From contig NJPS01000027.1 of assembly GCA_002946415.1 (NCBI GenBank), forward strand, positions 1 to 64,000: 64,000 nucleotides of DNA, given 5' to 3'. The notes beneath the pieces were generated by a model. That model did not search any database, was not told the DNA's origin, and saw only the letters and a list, made by a program, of their open reading frames with translations. Position numbers and translations under genes: made by a program. The stretch is from Rutstroemia sp. NJR-2017a BVV2 (taxonomy: Eukaryota > Ascomycota > Leotiomycetes > Helotiales > Rutstroemiaceae). Position 1 is the stretch's first letter, and every line of letters begins with the position of its first letter. Below, in pieces: positions 27,164-41,301 of this stretch.

Positions 27164-30100
27164 TTTAAATATTAATATTACTTTAAATACTAAATTGAAA
27201 TTATTATAATAAAATTTTAAATTAATTAGAACTAGAAAAATATAATATATATTATATTAGTAATAATAATATTAGATATATAAGATATTTTATTTTCTAT
27301 AATTAATTCTATTATCTAATAGAAAATTATTTAAAATAATAATAATAATAATAAGGAAACTAGAAAGGATTATTCTAGAATTAAGATATTAGATTTATAT
27401 AATAATATCCAAAATATTCATATTTATTTCTTTACCTAAGTTAATATCTATTTGATTTTTAATAATTATTTATTCAAGTTCGAATTCAAAAAAGTATTCT
27501 AAATAAGAATATTTTTTAGAAAATTAATCTTTAATTAATTCTTCTTATTTCTTATTAATTATATTAGAAATAAAAATATTAAAGAATAAGTTTATATTAT
27601 AATGAAAGAAGAAATAAAATATATATTTTATAATATAGATAATTTCGCTAATAAACTATTTTAAATTTTTAAAGATATTAATTAAAATTAAAATATAATT
27701 AGAAATTTATTAAATCTCAAATAAAAAGTTTTTATAATTTATTATATTATAATATTTCAATAATATATTATATAAATTAACTGAAATAATAACTTTTTAA
27801 AAACTTAATATTATAAAAACTTTAAAGATATTATTAAAGATAAAATAATTAGATCTAATAAATTAAAAAATTTAGAATTTATAATAGAAATAATTATTAG
27901 AATCGATAACTATATATATAAAAGAACTTTAGAATATAAAGAATATTATAAATTAAGAAAATCGAAAACTTATTCTCAATTAAAAAATAAATAACTAAAA
28001 TTAATAAAATTAAATATAATCTAAATTAGAAATTATCTATTAAAGGAAAAAATAAATATATATCTAAAAAAAGATTTATATTTCGAATATAGAAAATTAA
28101 AATATTAAACTAAATTCCATTATAAAAATTAAAAGAAAAAATAATAAGGAAACTAAATTTAAAAATTTAAGATAATTAGATTTTTAAAAATAATTAGTTT
28201 TTTGATATTAAAATAAAAATATATTTATCTTTTATAGATAATTCGTTATAATAATTATTATTTGATATATTGATTTAATAAAGATAAATTTAGATAATAT
28301 TTATAAAGATTTAAAAATAAGAAAATTAAAAAAATTTAAAATTCCGAAAATTCGAAATAATAATTAAAATCGATAATAAAATAGATTTAGATTTATTATT
28401 TAATTGAACTAAATAAATATAAATTCTAAGTTATAATAAATTTAGAAGTTATAAGAAATTTTATTATATTAGAAATTATAAAAGTTACTAAATTCGAAAT
28501 ATAATCGAAATTATAATTATATCTATTAAATTGATAAATAGTTAACTAATTAGTAAAAATAGTTTTATTTGATAAGAAATATAAAATATAATAATATAAA
28601 TTACTAATTATAAAAAATAAATATAACTTAATATTATATTATTAGATAGATATCAGATAATTTTAAGAATATTATAGATATATAAATATAATTTTAGAAT
28701 AAATTAGATTATAAAGAAAGTTATCTTAGATTAATATAAATATAATTGATAAAATATATATAGATTTATAAAACTAATATTTTGGAATAAATTAAAGATA
28801 AATAATATCTATAAAATGAAATATTAAAATATTTAAAATCTTTTATTAAATAAAATATTAATATAATATTAGAAATATATTAAAATATTTAAAGAATAAT
28901 TTGATAAAAAGATATTATCGAAATATTAGTATTGAGATTATGAAATTTTATTAAAAAAAAAAAAGAAATTACTTTTTTATTCAATAATATTATTATTAGA
29001 AACGAAGTTAATATAACTTCAAAAATACTTTAATAAGATATTTAGAAAAGAATTTATATAAGAATTAATATCAATAATAAGAATATTAATATTCTTTATA
29101 TTTAAATTAGAAGATATAAAAGAAAACTAGTAATTAACTATAGAAAACTTAATATAATTATAATTAAAAATTAATATCTTTTATTATTAATTAGTAAATT
29201 ATAGAATTAATTAAGATAAATAAAGATATTTATAAAATTAAATTAAAAAACTAAATTTAATCTAATTTATATTAAGAAAAAATATAAATAGAAAATAATA
29301 TTTTATATATAATATAGACTTTATAAATATCTAATAATATTATTTGGATTAATAAATATATTAGTAATATATATATATTTGATTTATAAATTACTATATA
29401 AATAATTCGATATAAGTTATATTTACTATTTAGATAATATTCTAATTTTTTCGAAGATAGAAATAAAGTATATTAAAATTATCTAGAATATATTATAAAT
29501 ATTAATAGATATAAATATTTTATTAAAGTTTAAAAAATATAGTTTTTATATTATAGAATTCGAGTTTCTAGAATCTATTATTAATATTTAGAAATTTAAA
29601 ATAAGTTCTAGAAAAATAGAAAATATATTTGAATAAAAATAATTAAATAATATTAAAGAAATCTAATTTCTTTTTAAATTTACAAACTTTTATAAAAGAT
29701 TTATCAAAAAATACTTTTCTATTATAATACTATTTATAAAATTTATTAAGAAAACTAGAAATAGAAATTCTAATTTATTTAATAAAGTAAAAAATAATAT
29801 AGATAAAATTTCTATAAAAATATTTATTGAGAATAATAATATTTAAATTATTTTTGAGATTCTGAAAAAAGTATTTTCAGAAACTCTAATATTTATTATA
29901 TTCGATTCTAAAAAAGAAATTATAATTGAGATTGATATATTAAATTATATATTCAAAGTAGTTTTTAATTTAATAAATAAAAATAGAAAATAATAATTAA
30001 TAGTTTTTTATTTTAGAAAGTTATTACTAACTAAATTAAATTATAAGATATATAATAAAGAATTATTTATAATAATTAATATCTTTAGAAAATAAAGAAT

Positions 30101-31968
30101 CTATTTATAAAAATCAAAATTACTAATATAAATATATATAAATTATAAAAATATAGTTTACTTTATAATTATAAAATAACTAAATAGATAATAAATTAAA
30201 TAAATAAAGACTTTAGCTTTATATAATTTCTATATTTTATATATTAAAAAAATAGAGAATATAAAAACTAATATATTTAATTATAAATTAGAATATCTAG
30301 AAAATAAAATATATAAATTATATATAATTTTGAAATAAGAAGATAATATTTTAGTTTTCAATAAAGTATAATTAGTAATTATAATATCGATATTTAATAT
30401 TAATTTAATAGAAAAAGAAATTAAAATCTATTATAATTCGAATTTAACTATTAAATATATATTAGAAATAAGAAATAAAGAATTTATTATCGAAAATAAT
30501 ATTATATATTTCTAAAAAAAGATATATATCTTTATAGTAATAATCAAGTTATTTATAAAAAAATATTATAAACTACTAATTTATAAATACTAAAGAATCG
30601 CGAAAATATATATATAAATAAAGAAAGATTATTACTTTCTAAGAATAAATTAAATAGTTAGAAAAATAATTAGAAAATATAATATTTATATAAGAAATAA
30701 ATTAGTTAAATATATTCTATATAAATAATTTAAGATTTTCAATATATCTTCTTAATTATAGAAATCTATATTATAGAACTTTATAATTAAATTATCTAAT
30801 TTAAAAAAACCAATTATAGAAATTAAATATAATTCAATTCTAGTAATTATAAATCAACTAACGAAATTCGAATATATATTATTTTTTAAAGAAATTTATA
30901 TAATAGAAAATTTAACTTAAATATTTATATAAAATATAATTAGTATTTATAAATTACTGATAAAGATAATATCTAATAAAAATAAATTATTTATTCTGAA
31001 ATTTTGAGAAATATTAATAATATTTATAAATATTAAATGAAAAATATCAATAATATTTCATTTATAGATAGATAATTAAATTAAATAGTTAAATCAGATT
31101 ATAGAAATATATTTATAATATTATATTAATTATAAATAAAATAACTAGATAAAACTATTATTATTTATCTAGTTTATTTATAATATATCGAAATAGAGAA
31201 CTATAATAATAATATTAATTTATATAAACTTCGGATTCTATTTCAAATTTTATAATATATTATTATCTTAATATATTAATTCTAATATTATAATTAGAAA
31301 TATCGAAGAAATAAAGAAACTTTAAGAATAATTATTATTAGATATCAAGTTTTTTATTATTAGATTAATAGAATATTATAATAAAAGATATAATATAGAA
31401 TTTATATTTAAAAAAAGAAATATAGTTTATTTCTTATAATAAAATATCGATATTAAATAATTATCTAATAAATTGGATTATAAGAAATTTGAATTATTTA
31501 AGATTAATAAGAAAATTAGATTAATCAATTATAAATTAAAATTACAAAATATAATAAAAATATATTTAATATTCTATATCTTCTTATTTAAACTAATACT
31601 AAATAAAATATTAAATATTCTATATATCGAAATAAAATTTCTAAAACCGAATATCGAATATAAAATCGAGATAATATTAAATTATAAATATATCAAAAAT
31701 AAAATCCATTATTTAATCAAATAGAAAAATTATCTATATTTGGAAAATATTTAGAAATCTAAAATAAATTTAAATTATTTAAAGAAATTTATAAAGTTCT
31801 ATTACTTATATCTAAAATAATCTAATTTAAAAATAAAAGAATTATATTAAAGAAATTCTTAAAAAAAGAAATAAAAGAAGTTATTATAATTTTAAATTAA
31901 TATTATTCTTTCTACTTTTTCTATTTCTTTTCTCAATATTCTATTTTTAATCTTTTATTCTCTTTTAA
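26822..31968 (+). mobile_element. RIP-degraded Ty3/gypsy, family B copy 1 (3' end missing)
   Basis: A forward LTR at 26822-27163 is followed by an interior with gag-like frames around 27500-28100, reverse transcriptase from about 28960, RNase H, integrase around 30790-31200 and a GPY-chromodomain tail with an 83-codon open stretch at 31473-31724 (IRLINYKLKLQ, then IKNKIHYLIK). The last part before the 3' LTR is missing compared with family B copy 2; the sequence runs straight into the reversed LTR at 31969. The element is therefore truncated as well as mutated. Confidence 0.75.
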
Positions 31969-32316
31969 TATTATATTATTGATTTTCTAATTATATAGAA
32001 ATAGTTAGAGAACTAGATAGATTTAGAATTAAAATAATTAAATAAATAATTATATAATAATAAAGTAATATCGATTAATAACTAAATAATAATCTCAATT
32101 ATTATTTAAATTAAATATAAAGTTTTATATTTTAAGAAAATATTATTTATTTATATAGATTTTTGTTTCTTTAAATAGTATTAGATAATATATTATTATA
32201 TATTATCTATTAATATTAGATAATATATTATTCGATATTATTTAATTTCTATTTAAGATTCTATTATTATCTAATATAATTAAATCTAAAATCTTTAAAC
32301 TTTATAATTTATAATA
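31969..32316 (-). repeat. Family B LTR (3' LTR of copy 2)
   Basis: The 348-bp repeat is colinear with 37558-37904; both begin TATTATATTATTGATTTTCT on the plus strand. Confidence 0.75.
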
Positions 32317-35300
32317 TTATTTCTTTTCTAGATAAATATTATTTTCGATTATATATAAATAATGATTAGCTTTACTAGATTTTAAATATTTTTATCTATT
32401 AGATTCTTTTCTTAATATAATAATTTATAATTCAAAAAGATATTCAAAGTAAATTTTTCTAAGAAATAAAATTGAAAGAAATAATATTAAAATAACTTTT
32501 TATATCTATTATAAGAAAATAAAATTTTACTATATAATATTATCTTTAGTTAATAATAACTTGATTTCTAAATACTATATTGAATATATTCGATAAAGTT
32601 GTTTTTCTTATAATTTTATAAAAAGGAATCAGATATTCTCTATTTCTAACTAATCTTCTTTAAATTATTAATTAGCAAAATTAAATAAAAAAGAAGAAAG
32701 AATTATAATTATTTTTTAAGAAGTTATAACGAAAATATTTTATTTACAAAAAGAAAAAACTTTCTTTAAAATATATAAATAGAAAATAATAAAAACTAAA
32801 TTAGATTTTTTAGATAAATTAGATATTATTGAAGAAAAAGAGAAATTAAAAAAGAAATATCTAAAATAAAAAAGATAAAAAAGAGAATAATAAATTAAAA
32901 CTAAAATTAGTAAATCTAATTTTATTATAATTAGTTTCGAGATTTTTTTATCTTTAGATATAATTAATTTCTCTAGATTATCTTCTTTAAATATATTCTA
33001 AGAAAATCCAAATATTAATAATAAAATATTTTAAATAACTTTAGATAATTCAAATTTATTTTAATTTTCTATATATTCTCTAAATATAGATATCTTTTTT
33101 ATTTAATTAAATAATAAATCTTATTTCTAATATATTTATAATCTAATATTTTTTCAATTTTATATTTAGTATTTAGTTCTAGAAATTTTATTTCGATATA
33201 TAAAATATTTAATATTTTATTTAGTATTAATTTAAATAAGGATATATAGAAAATTAAATATATTTTTATTATATTTAGTAATTTAAATTTGTAATTAACT
33301 ATTCTAATTTTTTTATTAATTTTGAATAATTTAAGTTTCTTATAATCTAATTTATTATTTAATTTTTTTATATTAATAGTTTATTATAAGAGATAAATCT
33401 TATCTTTTTCTTTAAATATTAGTTCTATATTATATTTCTGATTATAATAATAAACTAATTTTATTATAATAAACTTGATATCTAGAGATAGTTATTTCTA
33501 TAATTCTTATAATTTATTAATATCTTTAATTACTTTATCTAAATTTATAATCTATAATAGTAATAAATTTAATATTTATAAATAAAATTTAAAGTTAATA
33601 TATATTAATATTATAATTATTATTTCAGATTCCACTATATTATATATAAATTATATAAATAGTAATAATTCTATTTAGTTATCTTATTAATAATTAATAT
33701 AATATTATAAATAAATCTCTATTATCTAGTTTAGATATTCTATTTATCTATTTATTTATAAATAAAAAGCTATTAATAGTTTTCTCTTGATATTTATAAA
33801 TATAGTTAATATTTTCTAGAATTTAGATATAAATAATTTATCTTAATCCAATATTGTTTTTATTAGTATTTTATAAATACTAATTATTTGTTTTATAAAG
33901 ATCTAAATTAAATATTTTATTATATAAGATTCTTTAAATAGTATTATATAATTGAACTTTATTAATCTATTAATTATAATTAATATTGAATTATATTTAA
34001 TTTCTATTATCAGTTCTTTCGAGAATAATAATTTAATTATAAAGTTTTATAAAATAGATTATTATAATTAAGATAATATCTTGAAGATCTTAAACTAACT
34101 ATATAGAATATAATAAAATACTTTATTCTATATATAAATATTATATTTTCTAATTACTTTTTCAACTATTAATCTTATTTTAGAAAAGTAATAATCTTTT
34201 CTAATTTATATAAATATCTTTAGAATTCCTTGATATTTATAAACTAGTTATTTATAATATTTATATATAAATAGTTTTATTATTTTTATTAATATATATA
34301 ACTTTCTATAGAAATATATTAAATTACTTTTAATTTTAAACTTATTCTTTTTAGATTCTAATATTTATTTTATTATAAAATTGATTTTATAATAAATTTT
34401 TATTCTTTTCTATATTATAGTATTATTCGGTATTAATATAGTTATTAATTATACTTTATTGAAAACTAATATATTATCTTTTTTCTAAAAATAGTATATA
34501 ATTTATATATTTTATTTTTCTTATATTTTAGCTTTTTACTAAGAATATCTATCTTTATATTCTTTATTTCTTTAATATATAAAATATAGAAGTTATATAA
34601 GATTAATAATTTTATCTATCTAATTTATTATTTATTTAACTATTTCGTAGTTATAAAATAAATCAAATTTTTATAATCTATATATATTTATATTAGATAT
34701 TTCGATTTTTCTAAATAGATTTTTTATTTTCTGAAAATATCAATTATTATAAATAACTCTTTATTATAAATTTCGTAATTTAGTTTTATTAGTAATAGTT
34801 TTTTTAAATAAAAAACTACTAATTATTATTTTCTATCTTTATTTATTTAACTAAGAATTACTTCGAATATAAAATCTAATATATTAATTTCAATTATAAT
34901 CTTCTTTTCTAAATTGAATATAATAAGAATTAGTATTTTTGAAAAAGTTTTTTTTAGAATTTCGAAGATAATTTATATTTTATTATTTTATATAAATATC
35001 TAATTTTTCCTAGTTAATTTTATAAATAATATAGTTATAGAAAAGTATTTTTTAATAAATCTTCTATAAAAGTTTATAAATTTCAAAACAAATTGAATTT
35101 CTTTAATATTTTTTAGTTATTACTATTTAAATATATTATTTATTTTTGTAAAATTTATCTTAAGTTCTTTAATATAAATAATATATTTTAAGAATTCTAT
35201 TTTAATAATATAAAATCTATATTTCTTAAATTTAAATAAGATATCTATATCTATTAAAATCTATAATATATTTTGAATAATTTTAATATATTTTATTTCT

Positions 35301-37557
35301 ATTTCTAAGAAAATTAAAATATTATCTAGTTAATAGATATAATATATATCGAGTTATTTATATAGTAAATTATAAACTAAATATATATATATATAGCTAA
35401 TATATTAATTAGTTTAAATAATATAATAAGATATTCGAAATATCCAAATTAAATATAAAAAATAGTTTTCTATTTATATTTTTCTTTAATCTTAATCAAG
35501 GTGAATTCTAATTTCTAATCTAATTTTATAAAAATCTTAGTTTATTCTAATCGATTTTATAATTTAATTATTAATAATAAAGAATATCGATTTTTAATTA
35601 TAATTATATTAAGCTTTTTATAATTTATTACTAATCTTTCTTTTATATTCTTTGATTCAGATATAAAAAATATTAGTATATTAGTTAGTAATAATAATTT
35701 CTATATAAATCTTTTAGTTAATATTTTATCAATATATTCTCTAAGTTTCTTTAGCTTTGTTTTTGGAAATAATATTAATAAATAAAAAAGTAATTCTTTT
35801 CTTTCTTCTAATTTGATTTTATAATCTTAAAGTTTATATTTTGATAGTATTTTCTTTATGAAATATTTTTTAAATATTTTAATATATTTCTTATATTATA
35901 TTAATATTATTATTAATAAAGAATTTTAAATATTTTTAATATCCTATCTTTCAAATACTATTATCTTTAGTTTTCTTTAGAATATTAACTTTATAGATTT
36001 TTATATATCTTATTAACTATAATTATAATAATCTAAATAAATTCTCTTTATAATCTAATTTATTTTTAAGTTATATTAATATATTTATAATATATCTAAG
36101 ATTATTTAATATTTATCTAATAATATAATATCAAGTTATATTTATTTTTTATAATTAATAATTTATATTATTATATTCTATAATTTCTATCGAATTATTC
36201 TATCTTTATTAACTAATTAACTATCTATTAGTTATAATAAATATAATTAAGTTTTCAACTAAATCTTGAAATTTATAATTTTTATAATTTTTAATATTAT
36301 AAAATTCTTTATAATTTCTAACTTAATTATAATTCAGAGTTTATATTTATTTAATTTAATTAGATAGAAAACCTAAATCTATTTTATAATTAATTTTAAT
36401 TATTATTTCGAGTTTTCAGAATTTTAAACTTTTCTAATTTCTTTATTTTTAAATCTTCGAGAATATTATCTTAATTTATCTTTATTAAATTGATAAACTA
36501 AATAATAGTTATTATAATATACTATCTATAAAAAACAAATATATTTTTATTCTAATATTAATTTAAATTCTAAATATTCTATTTCTAATTCGGGTTTTAA
36601 TTAAGAAAATTATATTATCTTGAATTATTAAATTCGGTTTTTTTATTATTTTCTTCTTTAATTCTTTCGATATATATTAACTTAGTATCCTGGTTTTCTA
36701 TATTCGAAATAAAGATTTTCTTTTTGATATTTCTTTATTTCTTCTTTAGATAATTTTTTATTCTTTTAGATTATATCTAATTTTATTAATTTTAGTTAAT
36801 AGTTCTTTTTCTAGAATTTTTGATTCTTTATATAATTATATTATTCTTTTTGTTTAAGAAATTATTTATATAAATAATTATCGATTTTGATTACTATAGT
36901 TATTAATTCTCTAAAATCTTCTAGATTATTAAACTAAAATAATTTATTTTTTATATTATCTTTTAAATTTTAATAATATTATATTTGAAATACTTTATTA
37001 TTCTATCTTATTTTCATTTTATATTATTAGAACTAGATAATATAGTTAACTATTAAACTTATTTATTATAGATTTTATAATATTTATTTTGTATTTCTCT
37101 TTAAATCAATATCTCTAAATACTATTATAATATTTTTTTTGAAATCTTTAAAAAATCTAAAAATTTCTTTAATTTCTTTCTTTATAATAATAGAAATATT
37201 TCTATTTATAATTTTATTAACTAAAAAGTTTTCAAGAAATAATTGGATTTAGTTAAAAACTAATTTTCTAAAAAATAAAATAATCTATAATATCTTATTT
37301 ATATTTATAACGAATTTCGCTAAGTTAAATCTAATATAAAACTCGATTTATATAATAAAAGTTTTGAAGTTAGATTATTTTTCTATAAATATATCAAGTA
37401 AGTTAATTTTAATTTAAATAAATTAAATTATTATAATAAATAATATTATAGTAGTTAGAATAATTATTTATTATCTTCTAATTTATAATACTAAGATATT
37501 ATCTATTTTAAATATAATTTGTAATTCGGTATTTAAAGTAATTTAGATATTTAAAAT

Positions 37558-37904
37558 ATTATATTATTGATTTTCTAATTATATAAAAGTAATTAGAAAA
37601 CTAGATAGATTTAGAATTGAAATAGTTAAATCAAGAATTATATAATAATAAAATAATATTAATTAGTAACTAAATAATAATTGAAATTATTATTTGAATT
37701 AAATATAAAATTCTATATATTAAGAAAATACTATCTATATATATAAATTTTCATTTTTCTAGATAATATTAGATAATATACTATTATATATTATCTACTA
37801 ATATTGGATAATATATTATTTAATATTATTCAATTTTTATCTAAGATTCTATTATTATTTAATATAATTGAATCTAAAATCTTTAGATCTTATAATTTAT
37901 AATA
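37558..37904 (-). repeat. Family B LTR (5' LTR of copy 2)
   Basis: The 347-bp direct repeat of 31969-32316 completes the reverse-oriented element. Family B sequence in the opposite orientation starts immediately to its right. Confidence 0.75.
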
Positions 37905-38728
37905 TTCAAAATATCTAGTTTATTTAGAGAATTTAGATTAGTTTTAATTATTTTTTATTTATATATTTTAAGAAAAATCTTTTCTTTTTGCAAATAAAAT
38001 ATTTTCGCTATAATCTTCTATAAAATAGTTATTATTTTTTCTTTCTTTTTATTTAACTTTACTAATTAATAATCTAAAGAAGATTAATTAGATTTAGAAA
38101 ATATCTAGTTTCTTTTTATATAATTATAAGAAGAATATCTCTAACAAATATATTTAGAATAATATTTAGCAATATTTTTATTATTAACTAAAAATATTAT
38201 AATATAATAATATTTTACTTTTTTATAATAAATATATAAAACTATTTCGATATTATTTCTTTTAATTTTATTTTCTAGAATAATTTATTTAGAATATCTT
38301 TTGAAATTATAAATTATTATATTGAAAAATAGAAAATAGAATTAGTAAAGCTAATAATCTTTAATAGATCTAATTACTATTTATATATATTTAGAATAAT
38401 ATTTATCTAGAAGAAAAATAATATTATAAATTATAAAATTTAAGAATTTTAGATTTAATTATATTAGATAATAATAGAACTTTAAATAAGAATAAGATTA
38501 TATAGAATTATATATAATTTAATATAATTTAATAGAATATAAAGATTTATATAAATAAATATTTTCTTTAATATATAGAACTTTATATTTAATTTAAATA
38601 ATAATTTATTATCTAATTATTATTATTTCAATTTTCTTATTATTTAATCTTTTATTTATAAATTACAATATATAATATTATATCTTTATATCAATTTCTA
38701 TATAATATAAACTAAATAAAATATAATA
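37905..38728 (+). mobile_element. Family B fragment: 3' end of the interior plus LTR
   Basis: The segment 37912-38421 is the reverse complement of family B copy 2 from about 32317 to 32830, that is, the stretch just inside the 3' LTR. A forward LTR follows at 38422-38728. It is a 5'-truncated copy abutting copy 2 head to head. Confidence 0.65.
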
Positions 38729-39080
38729 TATATTCTTCTATATTATAATACCAAATAAATAAGAAAATAATAATAAAGAGAAATAACTATTATTAAACTA
38801 TTAAATAATCTAAAATAAATATAATAGATAACCAAATAACTAATTCAGAATAAATCATTCAAATATTTTAGATTTACTAACTAATTATAATATAAATAAT
38901 AAAATTAAAGAATAACTAAATAGTATAATTATAAAGAATGAAAATAAAGTAAATATATAAAAATAGAAAATATAAAATAATATAATTAGTAATTTTGTTT
39001 AGAAAGATTTTATTAATATAATTAATTAGATTAAGTTTCTTTATAATTAGTATTATATATATTAACTAGTAGATAAGAAA

Positions 39081-39120
<40 letters not shown>

Positions 39121-40350
39121 ATATATAACTTTCTATTATTCGATTTTTATTTATTATTTTATTTATTTTGACTAAGTTATTAGATTTATATAGAAATTTA
39201 TTAATTATTATTTCTATTGAAGTATTAGAAATATTATAAATAATATAAGATTTCTATATATATATTGGATTTCTACTAATATCTTCTAGAAACTATTTTA
39301 ACTATTATATATAACTAAATAATAAAATATAATTTTTAAATAAAAGTTTTTTATAAATCCTATATTAACAACAAGATCTAGTTTATTATCCAAAATATAA
39401 TATTAAATTAGTTAACAAATATTAGATTTCTTTATATCTTTATATATATAAATCTTATATATAATCTATATATTTTGATCGATATACTAAAAGAGATTTT
39501 GAAAATTCTTTTTTTGGATTTAGAGATACTAGAACTTATATAAGAATATAAAGAATATAAAAACTAATATAGATTTTATTATTAAGTTCTATTTATTATT
39601 TATAAAGAATATAAATAATTTCGATAATAAATTAATTTATTATAGAAATAATATAATCAAGTTATTAAAATCGAGTTTCGATAAAATTATTTCGATTATA
39701 TCTATAATAAAGAATTAGAAAAGTAATTTAAAAAGATCTCTATAAATAAATATATTGAATTTATTATCTATTACTAATTTCCAAAATAAACTTGACTTTA
39801 AAAGATATTTTGTAATCTCTTAAGAAATCTAAATCTAAATAATATTATTAGTTATCGAATTTATATTATTAACTTAATAATTATATTTTCTTATAAATAA
39901 AAATAAGAAATTCTATATAATAACTATTTAAATCGAATATCTTCAAAATCTCTTAAAGATTAATCTTTATATAAAGATTCTTTTCTCTTTATTGATAAAA
40001 AAATCTAATATATTATTTATATCGAAGATAATCAAAGTATATATAAATATCGGATATAGATTTATACTACTTTATATAAAATAATGAACTATATAAATAA
40101 CTATTTAAAAGAGATTCCGAAATCCCAAAAAATATCTTATATTTATTCTATTTACCAATCTAAAGAATTTGTTCTTCAATATTTATAGTATTTTAAGAAT
40201 TATATATAAACTATATATAGAATTAGCCTTCGACTATAATGATCGATATTATTTTGCTTATTATCCTCCTCTATCTTACTATAATATAATGAATTATCCT
40301 AGTAATACTAATAGCCTCAAATCCTTCTACTATAATATAGGTGGTAGTTG
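38729..40350. other. Unclassified AT-rich block up to the island boundary
   Basis: It begins with dispersed repeat C copy 2 (38739-39085), which ends in a long AAAT run. The rest is AT-rich with weakly coding plus-strand frames, such as IYFDRYTKRDFENSFFGF near 39470, that I cannot assign. Composition changes abruptly to normal near 40350, right after a 60-codon frame at 40169-40351 that is probably fortuitous. Confidence 0.4.
39078..39119. repeat. (AAAT)n microsatellite
   Basis: About ten uninterrupted AAAT units occur at the end of dispersed repeat C copy 2. The matching position in copy 1 (near 25775) has only about three units, so the run has expanded or contracted since duplication. Confidence 0.9.
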
Positions 40351-40639
40351 AAATAAATAGAGTTTCCCAGGGGCTTATTGAGATATCGTCTCGGTTTTCC
40401 ATTGTGGTCTTGCATTTCCGACGAGATATGAAATTTGAAACACTATAGCAAAGCCTCCTGCGTCGACGGTAGTCTGGAATCCAGTCGGGCGTACCCAAAA
40501 ACTAGTCTCCGAGGAAGATCAGGAAGTAGTAGGACTCACTTGATAGGCCTAGGGGTCGGTGCAGGTAGTGCCACGATATCTTCCTTTAGGCAGAAAAGAA
40601 AGAGAGAGAAAAGACTTGATAGGGAGGGCAGACTGAAGA

Positions 40640-41269
40640 AATCCCAATCCGGCAGTAGTTGCCTGCTTACACCACAGCTTGAAGAAATAGCAGAATGCTT
40701 TGCTCATCCAAATGCGAACAGAGAAAATTGGCTTGAGAGATCACCTATGGAGGAGGAAGATTCCGGAGTTCGATAACCCGGGATACGAGTACGGCGAAGG
40801 ACGAAAAACCGTGAGTTACGTTCTACTCAGATGCCGAAATTATTGGGACTTACGATAGAGGGAGTTTGGTATCCAAGGACGGATAGACTTGAGGGCAATC
40901 TTAAACAAGTCAAAATCAGCTACAAATACTATACGATTGGGCAGTTCAGGAGATGTGATATAGTACAGGGAGACGAAATGGAATACTGTGGGAAGACTGA
41001 AGGTGCGAGGATACTAGCTGGCTAGTACTAGCGGCAGCCAAGGAGCCGGATTTCATTCCAGAAGATCGAACAAAGCACTCCTTTTTCATATCTAAGTACA
41101 TAGCTGTAGATAGGAGCCAGACTGTCTAGTAGAGGAGGTTGCTGGTCGCCGCAAGGCGATGAAGTGAAGTACAAGTGTTAATTACAGTAAGGCGCATTTC
41201 GGTAACTGCACCGAAGCTAGACTATTCCGGCATAGCAGCCCTTCGGACTGCTGGATCCGTGTATGATAT

Positions 41270-41301
<32 letters not shown>
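40640..41301 (+). mobile_element. 3' remnant of a Tad-like non-LTR retrotransposon (LINE)
   Basis: One frame reads IQMRTEKIGLRDHLWRRKIP at about 40709-40770, then GYEYGEGRKTVSYVLLRCRN, then a TAG and REFGIQGRIDLRAILNKSKS up to about 40925. This is the typical tail of fungal LINE polyproteins after RNase H: a degenerate Cys/His motif followed by an ILNxxK-A-T-IRF-like segment. A frameshift follows (the next frame holds IGQFRRCD). Downstream is a structured 3' UTR with the palindrome GCAGCCCTTCGGACTGC near 41235, and then an (ATCA)n tail, the kind of simple-repeat tail left by target-primed insertion. Unlike the neighbouring block it is only lightly mutated. Confidence 0.65.
41270..41301. repeat. 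(AATC)n microsatellite, probable LINE tail
   Basis: Seven to eight tandem AATC units directly follow the presumed LINE 3' UTR (GGATCCGTGTATGATAT). The position fits a retrotransposon tail better than an independent microsatellite. Confidence 0.8.

Larger units (their letters stand above)
31969..37904 (-). mobile_element. Full-length RIP-degraded Ty3/gypsy, family B copy 2
   Basis: Two direct LTRs of about 348 bp, both in reverse orientation, bound a 5.2-kb interior whose degraded pol is read on the minus strand. The chromodomain end lies near 33150-33240, integrase around 33.7-34.2 kb, RNase H near 34.7-34.9 kb and reverse transcriptase around 35.0-35.8 kb (the YLDN/DILIF box falls near 35330). 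Gag-like sequence is towards 37 kb. Family B copies 1 and 2 therefore face each other tail to tail. No frame above 60 codons survives. Confidence 0.8.

Noticed and set aside
40435..40776. 113-codon plus-strand frame as a gene
   Set aside because: In a different frame, its 3' half encodes the LINE C-terminal motif IQMRTEKIGLRDHLW, so this frame is a shadow.
39078..41301. Tetranucleotide runs as a CRISPR-like or telomeric array
   Set aside because: They are simple AAAT and AATC microsatellites without spacers and do not match a telomere repeat.
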